From CAWATZ01 sp963784995 (GTDB lineage Bacteria > Planctomycetota > Planctomycetia > Gemmatales > Gemmataceae), in contig CAWATZ010000013.1 in assembly GCA_963784995.1 (NCBI GenBank), positions 434,001-498,000 on the forward strand: a stretch of DNA of 64,000 nt. The letters are read 5' to 3'. The notes beneath the pieces are model-generated. The model was given only the letters and a program-made list of their open reading frames with translations. It was not told the origin of the DNA and did no database searches. Both the position numbers and the translations under genes were made by a program. Shown piece after piece: positions 55,557 to 62,499 of this stretch. Numbering within the stretch: the stretch's first letter is position 1; every line of letters starts with the position of its first letter.

Positions 55557-56288
55557 TCAGGGGATCCACAAATCATGGCGCGTTTGCTCGTAACTCTGCT
55601 CCAAATCGAGAGGAACGCTGAGGTCCGCGGTTAGCCACAGCGGCAACGTTGGCAGAGGTTGACCCAGAGTCAGAACGTGCGACCATGCTTCCAGGATTGT
55701 TCGTTTCTCCTTTTTGACCCAACGACACGAGGCGGCGTAGAGGTCCGGACACGGATCACCCAACGTCGGGTCGGTATGGCCGATCATGGTCAACAGCTCG
55801 AAGTAAAGGTTGAAACGCCGAACGGTAACCAGATCGACGATGCTGACCGCCACGCCTTTCTGGATCAACGCCGCACACTTGCCGACAAAAACATTGCGAT
55901 GTTCCGGTCGATCCTTGTTCACCGGACTGACGATTTCGATGGCCGCGACCAGCTGCCGCCCGCGCTGCGCATCGAAGATCCGGACCGCGTACTCGTCGTA
56001 ATCGGCCAGAGTCGTTTCCACGGCCAGGGTGGGACGTGCCGGTGCCCACACGGCTGTCGCCACCCCGCCGTTCTCTTCGCTCTTTCCGGACAGCGGCGGA
56101 GCAGCGTCTTTCTCGAACGCCGCGACTATTTCGACCTGCGAGCCCGAATGAACCCGCGGCTCGGCAACATACCCGGCTGGCAGGTGCTTTCGCAATTGCT
56201 GGACGATAACCATCGGCCAACCCCCGTGGAAACCCTCCCACGAAGTGATGTTATCCAACGGCGGGCGAAAGTGATCGCGTAAGGGCAC
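55557..56288 (-). CDS. DUF4058-like protein
   Basis: 243 residues. Begins MPLRDHFRPPLDNITSWEGF, then MVIVQQLRKHLPAGYVAEPR and the conserved core VAAIEIVSPVNKDRPEHRNV, with ALIQKGVAVSIVDLVTVRRF. The EIVSP-NK core and the order of strands suggest a restriction-endonuclease-like fold related to DUF4058/Uma2 proteins, whose role is unknown. ATG 56288 was chosen for the conserved start. It is the first of four related genes or fragments in the next 4 kb. Confidence 0.75.
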   Translation of the reverse strand: MPLRDHFRPPLDNITSWEGFHGGWPMVIVQQLRKHLPAGYVAEPRVHSGSQVEIVAAFEKDAAPPLSGKSEENGGVATAVWAPARPTLAVETTLADYDEYAVRIFDAQRGRQLVAAIEIVSPVNKDRPEHRNVFVGKCAALIQKGVAVSIVDLVTVRRFNLYFELLTMIGHTDPTLGDPCPDLYAASCRWVKKEKRTILEAWSHVLTLGQPLPTLPLWLTADLSVPLDLEQSYEQTRHDLWIP

Positions 56289-56341
56289 GACTTGGTCCTC
56301 CTCGGAAACATGTTATCCGATCGGGCGGCGTTATCTGCACT

Positions 56342-56554
56342 CTACAGCGCAGATAGGGACCGTACAACCAGTCGTTTGGCCTCTCTCTCCGTGAGGTTGG
56401 CGACCAGGGCAACTGCCGGGCCGATGAACAGTGCGCCGACGTGATCGTCCACGTGCAGGCTCCGCACAGCCTCTTCGAGCGAAAGCCCTGCGGCCAGCAA
56501 CCCTCGGAGACTCCGTTCAACCCGCTCGTCGTCTGTTCGGCCCCACACTGACAT
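56342..56554 (-). CDS. hypothetical protein, 70 aa
   Basis: Starts MSVWGRTDDERVERSLRGLL with GGGAGGTGAGA directly upstream. Alpha-helical, with LSLEEAVRSLHVDDHVGALF and ending LTEREAKRLVVRSLSA. The spacing of charged residues resembles a small DNA-binding or antitoxin-like helix bundle, but no family is recognised. Lies 53 bases upstream of the DUF4058-like gene on the same strand, so probably co-transcribed. Confidence 0.6.
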   Translation of the reverse strand: MSVWGRTDDERVERSLRGLLAAGLSLEEAVRSLHVDDHVGALFIGPAVALVANLTEREAKRLVVRSLSAL

Positions 56555-56618
56555 TCTCACCTCCCTTTCGCTCGTTGCGTGTGTTATCACGGCGCCGCAG
56601 GCCGACACGTCCGGTTCG

Positions 56619-56735
56619 TCATTTCGAGGGCAGCTCCAGCGGCCCTTTGAGGGCTTTGGGAAACACGCCCCAGCTCACCTGGTACGTCGCTTCGAGCGGG
56701 CACGGGACGTAGTGATCCATGGGAGGCGTTCGCTG
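56619..56735 (-). pseudogene. C-terminal fragment of a DUF4058-like (MPIHDWTR-type) gene
   Basis: Minus-strand frame ending with TGA at 56619 reads YVPCPLEATYQVSWGVFPKA followed by LKGPLELPSK. This is the tail of the gene at 57688-58506 (CPLEATYQVSW) and of 58541-59287 (APLEATYLQAW). An in-frame stop lies just upstream and the rest of the gene is gone. It proves that the array once had another member. Confidence 0.75.
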
Positions 56736-56853
56736 TCAGGACTTGGGCTTTTCGGTTACTGGCACATCTCCGGTCTGGTCGGATTGTGGAACGGCCCCAT
56801 TCCTCGGAAAGGCAGTAAGAATATCGGTCAAGACATCCACTGCGGGACGATCT

Positions 56854-57093
56854 TCAATGACGCTCAGCGCCTCCGATCAACTCCTCGACGCGCATCCGAT
56901 AGTCGCGCAGGCGCTCGGACGAAGGCAGCACCTGGATGATCGGTTGGCCATCGTCGTCGTTGGGTCCCTCGAAGACCAGCAGTTCGGGCCCGGGAAAGTC
57001 CTGTTGCCGCCAGCCTCGGTTGAGCAGATAGGCCTGCATACTCTCGACCCGGACCCGATCAATCCGGGGATCAATCCACGCGGAGGAATTCAT
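56854..57093 (-). CDS. hypothetical partner of the DUF4365 protein, 79 aa
   Basis: Reads MNSSAWIDPRIDRVRVESMQ, YLLNRGWRQQDFPGPELLVF, PIIQVLPSSERLRDYRMRVE. A compact alpha/beta protein without signal peptide. Its ATG overlaps the DUF4365 stop by four bases, so the two are translationally coupled with the DUF4365 gene first. The arrangement resembles an effector and its partner, but I know no described pair with this sequence. Confidence 0.7.
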   Translation of the reverse strand: MNSSAWIDPRIDRVRVESMQAYLLNRGWRQQDFPGPELLVFEGPNDDDGQPIIQVLPSSERLRDYRMRVEELIGGAERH

Positions 57094-57644
57094 AGTTCTT
57101 CTCGCTTTCGGACCTTGTCCAGCAGTCGCGTCAAGGTATCTACCGTAAACACATTCGCTCTCGGGATGGATACCCTGATCTTTGCGGTGTTCAGCGTCGG
57201 TTTGAGCCCCTTGAACGACATCCAGTAGGCACAGCGTCGCAGCAGCAAGTGTTCCTCGCTCTGCTCTGTCCATGCTGGCTCCTCTTCCGGCAGCACCAGG
57301 AGTACCATAATCCTTGGACATCCCACGGCCGGATCGCGAAGGTCTTCGTAGGTTTCGACCTCCAGGTCATGGAGCACGTGCGATGCCGTGACGATTGCCG
57401 TGGTCGAACTCTTGGCCTGGATGTCGAGGCGGAAACCTGTCTCGACGTACCGGCGATTCTTGCGACAGATCGCGTGAACCGTCAAGTCGATGCCATAGTC
57501 GAAATCGCGGAAACTGCAACTTAGCCCACACCGACCCGCGATCGCGTGTACGTAGGCTCGGGACATCGCTTCCTGGCGATGTGCTCGGATTAACACGCCT
57601 GAATCTCCTTGCCAAACGCGGACGCTTCTTGACTTCTTGTCCAT
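57090..57644 (-). CDS. DUF4365 domain-containing protein
   Basis: 184 residues. DUF4365 signature: CSFRDFDYGIDLTVHAI followed by GFRLDIQAKSSTTA, the D and Q-x-K arrangement of a PD-(D/E)XK nuclease fold (Asp in YGIDLTV, then D-I-Q-A-K). The C-terminal part YWMSFKGLKP and KIRVSIPRANVFTVDTLTRL follows the usual family length. Such proteins often occur next to genes of restriction or other defence functions. ATG 57644 is taken because upstream sequence is not coding. Confidence 0.72.
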   Translation of the reverse strand: MDKKSRSVRVWQGDSGVLIRAHRQEAMSRAYVHAIAGRCGLSCSFRDFDYGIDLTVHAICRKNRRYVETGFRLDIQAKSSTTAIVTASHVLHDLEVETYEDLRDPAVGCPRIMVLLVLPEEEPAWTEQSEEHLLLRRCAYWMSFKGLKPTLNTAKIRVSIPRANVFTVDTLTRLLDKVRKREEL

Positions 57645-57687
57645 CCCTTCCCGATTGTATCCGACAAAGTCGTTCCCTGCGAGGTGT

Positions 57688-58506
57688 TCATTTCTTGTTG
57701 GCTACCGTTCCAGCAACACCAGCAGGAAGTCGGGCGGCATTGAGCGAATCGCCGCGTCCGGCGTCCGATTCGTCATTTCGGGGGCAGTTCCAGCGGTCCT
57801 TTGAGGGCCCGGGGAAACACACCCAGCTCACCTGGTAGGTTGCTTCGAGCGGGCAGTAGACGTCGTGAACCGGCGTGAGGAAGATCGGCATGTCTAGCAG
57901 CGTGTCTCCGACCGCCACGTTCTCCACGTGGGCGACTTTCAGCGGACCGGCGGCATACGCCGCGAGGGTCAACGGCTTGTCCGGCGGCAGCTCGAACGGC
58001 TCTTCCTTGAACTGGTCCCAGATCGGCTTGTGGATGCCGTGCGGGTCGCGGACCGACGGCGGAAACAGATCGACGATCAGCAGGTTGATGTCCCGAGTCA
58101 AGGCGCCGACCGCGTGCCGGATGATGGCGTCCAGCCGATACGGGGTTTCTTTGTCCTGGCGGGTGACCCAGAAGACCGCAGCGACGGGTTGGTGGAGTTC
58201 GTCCCGGATGGTGACAACCTTGCAGGCGTACTGCTGCCGGTCATCACGGAATTGGAACCGAGTTCGCGGCGGCTGTTCGGTTGAGTCCGGCAAGTTTTCA
58301 TCCCAGTTGCGGAGGACGATCGGTCCACTGGGTTCGGGGAGGGGACAGAACCCGGCCGGTGGGCGAAGCTCAACGGTTTCGGTCATCGCGTAGATCAATT
58401 GGGGTAGAACCCCGTTGTTCAGTCGCTCACTCAACCGGCACGACCAGTCGAGTTGGAAGGCGTGGTACAAGGCATCGCACGTGCGGGTCCAATCGTGAAT
58501 CGGCAT
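57688..58506 (-). CDS. DUF4058-like MPIHDWTR-type protein (frame lost near C-terminus)
   Basis: Starts MPIHDWTRTCDALYHAFQLD (GGAGG upstream). It has PPAGFCPLPEPSGP, VAAVFWVTRQDKETPYRLDA, the conserved INLLIVDLFPPSVRDPHGIH and KPLTLAAYAAGPL. One base is missing near 57821: adding it gives VSWGVFPRALKGPLELPPK and a stop at 57773, matching its paralogue fragment. As read, the frame continues to 57688 with unrelated residues. The core motif EIVSP-NK is replaced by VFWVTRQDK, so if the family is a nuclease this copy may be inactive. Confidence 0.75.
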   Translation of the reverse strand: MPIHDWTRTCDALYHAFQLDWSCRLSERLNNGVLPQLIYAMTETVELRPPAGFCPLPEPSGPIVLRNWDENLPDSTEQPPRTRFQFRDDRQQYACKVVTIRDELHQPVAAVFWVTRQDKETPYRLDAIIRHAVGALTRDINLLIVDLFPPSVRDPHGIHKPIWDQFKEEPFELPPDKPLTLAAYAAGPLKVAHVENVAVGDTLLDMPIFLTPVHDVYCPLEATYQVSWVCFPGPSKDRWNCPRNDESDAGRGDSLNAARLPAGVAGTVANKK

Positions 58507-58540
58507 GGTGAACCTCCGACACAATTATACCCGGGGGAGG

Positions 58541-59287
58541 TTACTTCTTCTCCAGGGGCGGCGGAGCAACCGGCGGGTCGATGAGTTCTTTGAGCATGGC
58601 GGGGAACACTGCCCAGGCCTGCAGGTAGGTTGCCTCCAGGGGAGCCGGTACGTATCGGGTCTCCGAGAGGAAGATCGGCAGCGACGGGAGCGGGTCGCCG
58701 ATCCCGACCGAGTCCACGTAGGCCGTGGGCAGGTCGCCGCCTACGTAGGCCGCGACGGTGAGAGGCTTGCCCGGCGGGGCCTCGAACGGCTCGTCGCCGA
58801 ACTCGTCCCAGATCGCCTTGTGAATCCCCTGGGGATCACGGGGCGTCGGCGGGAAAAGATCGACGACGAGCAGGTTCACCCCTTGGTTCAGGATGTCGGC
58901 CGCCTTTTCGACAAACGTCCGAATCGCATTGCGGCTGTCCTTGTTCCCAGGTGACACGATCTCGACGATCGCGACGACTTTCCCCCGGCCATGGCGGATG
59001 ACAACCCGGTCGGCCCGCTTGGCGTAGTTGATCTTCTCCCACCTGGCGATGACCCGGGCGGTCGGCGGGGTCGTGGCGACAGCGACTCCGCCTGGGTCGC
59101 CCTTCGGCGCGCGGGTGTGCAGGGCGACCACGTCCGGGATCGGCCGGCCGGTGACCTGCTCGGTCATCGCCACGTAGTCGGGTGGCAGCAGCCCGCCGTT
59201 GAGTGAATCGGCAATCGCGGATATCCACCGCTGGTGGAAGTGATGGAAGTCACCCGGTTCGAGGCGAGTCCAGTCGTGAATCGGCAT
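58541..59287 (-). CDS. DUF4058-like MPIHDWTR-type protein, intact
   Basis: 248 residues. MPIHDWTRLEPGDFHHFHQR at the start, then KVVAIVEIVSPGNKDSRNAI (the E-x-x-S-P-x-N-K core), VNLLVVDLFPPTPRDPQGIH and APLEATYLQAW. No signal peptide. ATG 59287 has GGAGG eight bases upstream. It is the best preserved member of the cluster and lies 34 bases upstream of the next, so both may share a transcript. Proteins of this type are abundant in Gemmata-like genomes; function unknown. Confidence 0.78.
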   Translation of the reverse strand: MPIHDWTRLEPGDFHHFHQRWISAIADSLNGGLLPPDYVAMTEQVTGRPIPDVVALHTRAPKGDPGGVAVATTPPTARVIARWEKINYAKRADRVVIRHGRGKVVAIVEIVSPGNKDSRNAIRTFVEKAADILNQGVNLLVVDLFPPTPRDPQGIHKAIWDEFGDEPFEAPPGKPLTVAAYVGGDLPTAYVDSVGIGDPLPSLPIFLSETRYVPAPLEATYLQAWAVFPAMLKELIDPPVAPPPLEKK

Positions 59288-59449
59288 GATGAACCTCCGA
59301 TAAACCCAGGCTATTTTATCACGGGACCTGGCGGCGGGGCAATCAGACCACTCTGCGAATCCGCAGGAGCGAAGCGCCGGGCGAGGCCGCGCTCCGCTCC
59401 GCGGCTCCGCTTCAAACGTCGCCCCACCCCACAATGAGCCGTTCGAGCT

Positions 59450-59602
59450 TCACCCGGGGCAGAACCTCGCGCAGCTTGCGGCCTTCTGCGATGCGGCGAC
59501 AATCCTGGGCGTGGGCGTCGGCTGCGCCGAAGCGCCGCCTGGCGCCGCGAGGCCGCTGATGATGGCGATTCCCAACCACTTGCGCATTGTCCAGCGGTTC
59601 AT
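59450..59602 (-). CDS. small secreted peptide, 50 aa
   Basis: Reads MNRWTMRKWLGIAIISGLAA then PGGASAQPTPTP and ends SCARFCPG. GGAG lies seven bases above the ATG at 59602, and the first 26 residues form a good signal peptide with an AXA-like site. The mature part would be only about 24 residues with two Cys. It could be a truncated remnant of a longer secreted protein, as other frames stay open after the stop. Confidence 0.45.
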   Translation of the reverse strand: MNRWTMRKWLGIAIISGLAAPGGASAQPTPTPRIVAASQKAASCARFCPG

Positions 59603-59679
59603 GGTTCAGCTCCGTCAGAGTGGGTTGTGGTTCCTCCACGTCGGATTGTACTCCGAGATGCGAACGAACGCGATACCGC

Positions 59680-59729
59680 AAGGTTGCTCCCAACAAATGA
59701 GACGCGGAAACAGAAGTGGGAGCAACCCT
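59680..59729. repeat. 13-bp inverted repeat
   Basis: AAGGTTGCTCCCA (59680-59692) pairs with TGGGAGCAACCCT (59717-59729), one mismatch, 24-nt loop. It lies in the 59603-59827 gap, which otherwise holds a terminator and no gene. Confidence 0.5.
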
Positions 59730-59753
59730 GAACGACCGGGTCAGCACCACGAC

Positions 59754-59797
59754 GCAAACAAAGACCCTGGCCAGGAAATCCTTCCCGGCCAGGGTCT
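59754..59797 (-). terminator. intrinsic terminator for the 74-aa gene
   Basis: Minus strand AGACCCTGGCC, 14-nt loop, GGCCAGGGTCT, followed by TTGTTTG. Located 30 bases below the stop at 59828. Confidence 0.72.
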
Positions 59798-59827
59798 CGC
59801 AGCAAGTGGCCGCCGCAATGCTCCCGT

Positions 59828-60052
59828 TTACTGGTGGATCAGGGAATCGACCTTCTGGCGCGCCTCCCGGCCCAGCTCGCGAGACCCTTGCTTGATCTTG
59901 TCGAAGTCCTCGTGGATCTTCTGTCGGTCCACGTTTACCTGGATCTGGGTATTCTCCGAGCCGGTGCTTGTTGAAAACGTGAACCAGTGGAAGTAGAAAC
60001 CCGCTCCAACCAGGATCACACACGCCACAAACAGGATGAACAGGGTCCGCAT
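59828..60052 (-). CDS. small single-pass membrane protein, 74 aa
   Basis: N-terminal helix LFILFVACVILVGAGFYF, then a short aromatic stretch and a charged helical tail (NVDRQKIHEDFDKIKQGSRE, ARQKVDSLIHQ). GAGAGG precedes the ATG at 60052. The tail could form a coiled coil. Similar small proteins with one N-terminal helix are common in planctomycetes; no function known. A clear intrinsic terminator follows. Confidence 0.75.
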   Translation of the reverse strand: MRTLFILFVACVILVGAGFYFHWFTFSTSTGSENTQIQVNVDRQKIHEDFDKIKQGSRELGREARQKVDSLIHQ

Positions 60053-60165
60053 AGGTCACCTCTCGTTTCCTTCGGGGTTGTTCGATTGTCTTGTCCGACT
60101 GACTACCAAATCTGGCGAGAGCCAGGAGGAAAGGGGGACAGGAACCGGGAGCAGAAGGGCCGCGA

Positions 60166-61125
60166 TCAGTCCACGGGGAAGCAAAGCCGGAAACCGTAGC
60201 TGTTGCTCCGACCACTCGGCGCGAGCCCGTTTCGGCACGCTGCACGGCAGTCCTCAGCGACGTAGTCCCACGAACCACCACGAAGAACGCGAGATTTGGC
60301 GGAATTTTGACCTTGTGGATCTGTTGTATCGCTTGATGGGTAAAGTCCATACCAATCCTGACACCACTCCCACACGTTGCCGTGCATGTCGAACAAACCC
60401 CAGGCATTCGCCGGGAAACTGCCTACTGAGGTCGTTTGCTTCCTGGATAATCCCTGACGACCGGTGTGGGAGGGGCCATTGCCGCAGCGGCAGTTCGCCT
60501 GATCGGCAGTGATGGTTTCGCCGAAGGAGAAAGGAGTGGTCGTCCCAGCCCGACACGCATACTCCCATTCCGCCTCGGTCGGCAGGCGGTAAGCCTTGCC
60601 GTCTTGCTGGCTCAAGCGCTCGCAGAACTCTTGGCAGTCTTTCCAAGAGACTCTCTCCACCGGTCGATCAGCGCCTTTGATGGAACTTGGGTTGGAGCCC
60701 ATCAGGGCAACCCATTGGGCCTGTGTCACTGACGTGACAGCAAGGAAAAAGCCTTTGGTAAGCGTAACTCGGTGCTGAGTTTCATCTTCTTCTCGATCCT
60801 TCTCGCTGGGTGGACTTCCCATCAGGAAAGTTCCTGGCGGAAGGAAGGAGAACGTGATCGACGCGCCGCCGGGGAGCGTTGTGGTCCTTTGCGGCAGACA
60901 CGGTCGCACACCCTGTTCCAGCAGCCGGACCAGGCGAGCTTGCCAGCCAGTCCGCTGCGGCAGCTCCGGAGTGGTGCAGCTGGCCAGCAACTGCCGGTGC
61001 AAGCGCAACAGCTCTGCCCGGTGGGGGTCGTCGTGTTCCTCCAGCCAGTCGGCCAGGACGTGGTAGCGATCCTCTTCGAGGGGGTGGGCGACGATTCCCT
61101 CAAGCAAACCAGCGAGCGCGTTCAT
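60166..61125 (-). CDS. TIGR02996 - formylglycine-generating-enzyme-like protein
   Basis: 319 residues. N-terminal TIGR02996 motif DRYHVLADWLEEHDDPHRAE (about 18-37), then the SUMF1/FGE sulfatase-modifying fold: FLPPGTFLMGSPPSEKDREE, VTQAQWVALMGSNPS, VSWKDCQEFCERLS, YRLPTEAEWEYACRAG, MHGNVWEWCQDWYG, VLRGGSWDY. It has no signal peptide. True FGE activity needs two cysteines near the end; CRAACRNGLAP is in that region, but pairing is not proven. In planctomycetes such domains often serve as carbohydrate or protein binders rather than FGE. Confidence 0.85.
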   Translation of the reverse strand: MNALAGLLEGIVAHPLEEDRYHVLADWLEEHDDPHRAELLRLHRQLLASCTTPELPQRTGWQARLVRLLEQGVRPCLPQRTTTLPGGASITFSFLPPGTFLMGSPPSEKDREEDETQHRVTLTKGFFLAVTSVTQAQWVALMGSNPSSIKGADRPVERVSWKDCQEFCERLSQQDGKAYRLPTEAEWEYACRAGTTTPFSFGETITADQANCRCGNGPSHTGRQGLSRKQTTSVGSFPANAWGLFDMHGNVWEWCQDWYGLYPSSDTTDPQGQNSAKSRVLRGGSWDYVAEDCRAACRNGLAPSGRSNSYGFRLCFPVD

Positions 61126-61179
61126 GTCCAGGTCCAGGCGAATGGGCGTTATTGCACTCAGGAAAAGCCAACGTCCGGC

Positions 61180-61336
61180 GAGCCCGGTCCGCCCCGCCAT
61201 GAATGGCGGGGCTACACGCCAGCAGAAAGCCCCATGAATGGGGCTGCATGGGAGCCCGCCTCCGCCAATCAGCCCGATTTATCGGGCTTTCTGCTGGCGT
61301 GTAGCCCCGCCATTCATGGCGGGGCGGACCGGGCTC
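61180..61336. repeat. perfect 53-bp inverted repeat with structured 51-nt loop
   Basis: Arms 61180-61232 and 61284-61336, arm begins GAGCCCGGTCCGCCCCGCCA. Inside the arms and loop lie smaller palindromes such as CCCCGCCATGAATGGCGGGG, so the RNA or ssDNA could form a multi-branched fold. Occupies 61126-61344. Confidence 0.95.
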
Positions 61337-61344
61337 GTTCCATC

Positions 61345-62134
61345 TCAATACCCCGACCCCCACGGCGACGGCCGTTTGTCGAAGTACGCCTGCAGTCCCT
61401 GCCGGCACTCCTCGGAAAGGCGCGGCTCGGCGCTGGCCTCGGCCGCCTGCTCCACCGACACCGCCTGCCGCGAAAACTTGTGCAGCAGCTCCTTGGTCTG
61501 GGCCAGCGCGTTCGGGCCGCCCTCGGCCAGCGACCGGGCCACGACCAGGGCATGTTCGAGGAGCGCTCCGGCAGGCACCACCTGGTTGATCAGCCCCGCC
61601 ACGGCCGCCTGCGGCGCACCGATCAGTTCGCCGGTCAGCAGCAGGTAGCGGGCCAGGCCGCTCGCCGACGTGGCGCAGCAGGTGCGGCATCACCATCGCC
61701 GCCACCAGGCCGCGCCGCACCTCTGGATAGCCGAACCGCGCCTCCGGCACCGCCACTGCCAGGTCGCACACCGTCACCAGGCCCGCGCCGCCGGCTACCG
61801 CAGCGCCGTTGACCGCAGCCACGGTCGGCTTGGGGAGCGTGTAAATCAGGTCGTACAGGCGGGCCAGCTGGAGCGAATCGCTCCAGACCGGCGCCTCCTG
61901 ACCCTTCGCCTGGAGCGATTCCCGCAGTTCGGCCAGGTCCATGCCGGCACAGAACGCCGTGCCCGCTCCGGTCAGGATCACGCAGCGGGCGTTCCTGTCA
62001 TCCCGGGCGCGCGTGAAAGCGTCAGTCAGCGCCTGGATCAGGTCCCGGCTCAGGGCGTTGCGCCGCTCAGGCCGATTGATCGTCAGCACCGCGGCCGGGT
62101 GCTGCAGCTCGTAAAGGACCAGCTCACCGCTCAT
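61345..62134 (-). pseudogene. enoyl-CoA hydratase/isomerase, one frameshift
   Basis: Starts MSGELVLYELQHPAAVLTIN with AGGAGGGAATC upstream. Crotonase motifs: RRNALSRDLI, GAGTAFCAGMDLAEL (oxyanion hole), and AAVNGAAVAGGAGLVTVCDL. Near 61660 the frame is broken by one extra base at GAGCGGCCTGG; correcting it gives GLARYLLLTGELIG and then AGLINQVVPAGALLEHALVV to 61345. Placed with AtuA genes, it fits the hydratase step for a branched glutaconyl-CoA. Both halves look otherwise well preserved, so the break is recent or an assembly error. Confidence 0.8.
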
Positions 62135-62169
62135 GATTCCCTCCTTCTTGTCAGGCTGGAAAGCCTGAC

Positions 62170-62496
62170 CTACTTCATCTCGTCCAGGGGCATCCGCAGA
62201 AGCGCCAGGGCCAGCGTCTTGCCCTGGTTGTCGCTCCGCAGCGATCGGCTGGCGCCTCCGGCCAGCACGTCGTACAGCATGAAGTTCAATGCGAGCAAGT
62301 TTGGTGCCTCGTAACGCACCACCCGTGTCGGTCCCAGACCCTGGAAGTAGCGCTGCACTACCTCGGCGGTCAGGTGCTGCCGCAAGAAGTCGAAGGCGGC
62401 CAGGTCGTAAGCGATCACGGCCACGTTGGCATGGTTGCCCTTGTCGCCGCTGCGGCCGTGCGCCAGGTCCGACAGCCGGGTGGGTTTGTGCTGCAT
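62170..62496 (-). CDS. AtuA C-terminal-type partner protein, 108 aa
   Basis: Reads KPTRLSDLAHGRSGDKGNHA, VVQRYFQGLGPTRVVRYEAP, NLLALNFMLYDVLAGGASRS. This ferredoxin-fold domain is usually the C-terminal part of AtuA or a separate gene next to it. It begins four bases after the AtuA stop, and a small perfect palindrome (GTCAGGCT / AGCCTGAC, 62150-62169) separates it from the hydratase. Works with AtuA; biochemical role unsettled. Confidence 0.85.
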   Translation of the reverse strand: MQHKPTRLSDLAHGRSGDKGNHANVAVIAYDLAAFDFLRQHLTAEVVQRYFQGLGPTRVVRYEAPNLLALNFMLYDVLAGGASRSLRSDNQGKTLALALLRMPLDEMK

Positions 62497-62499
62497 CGG

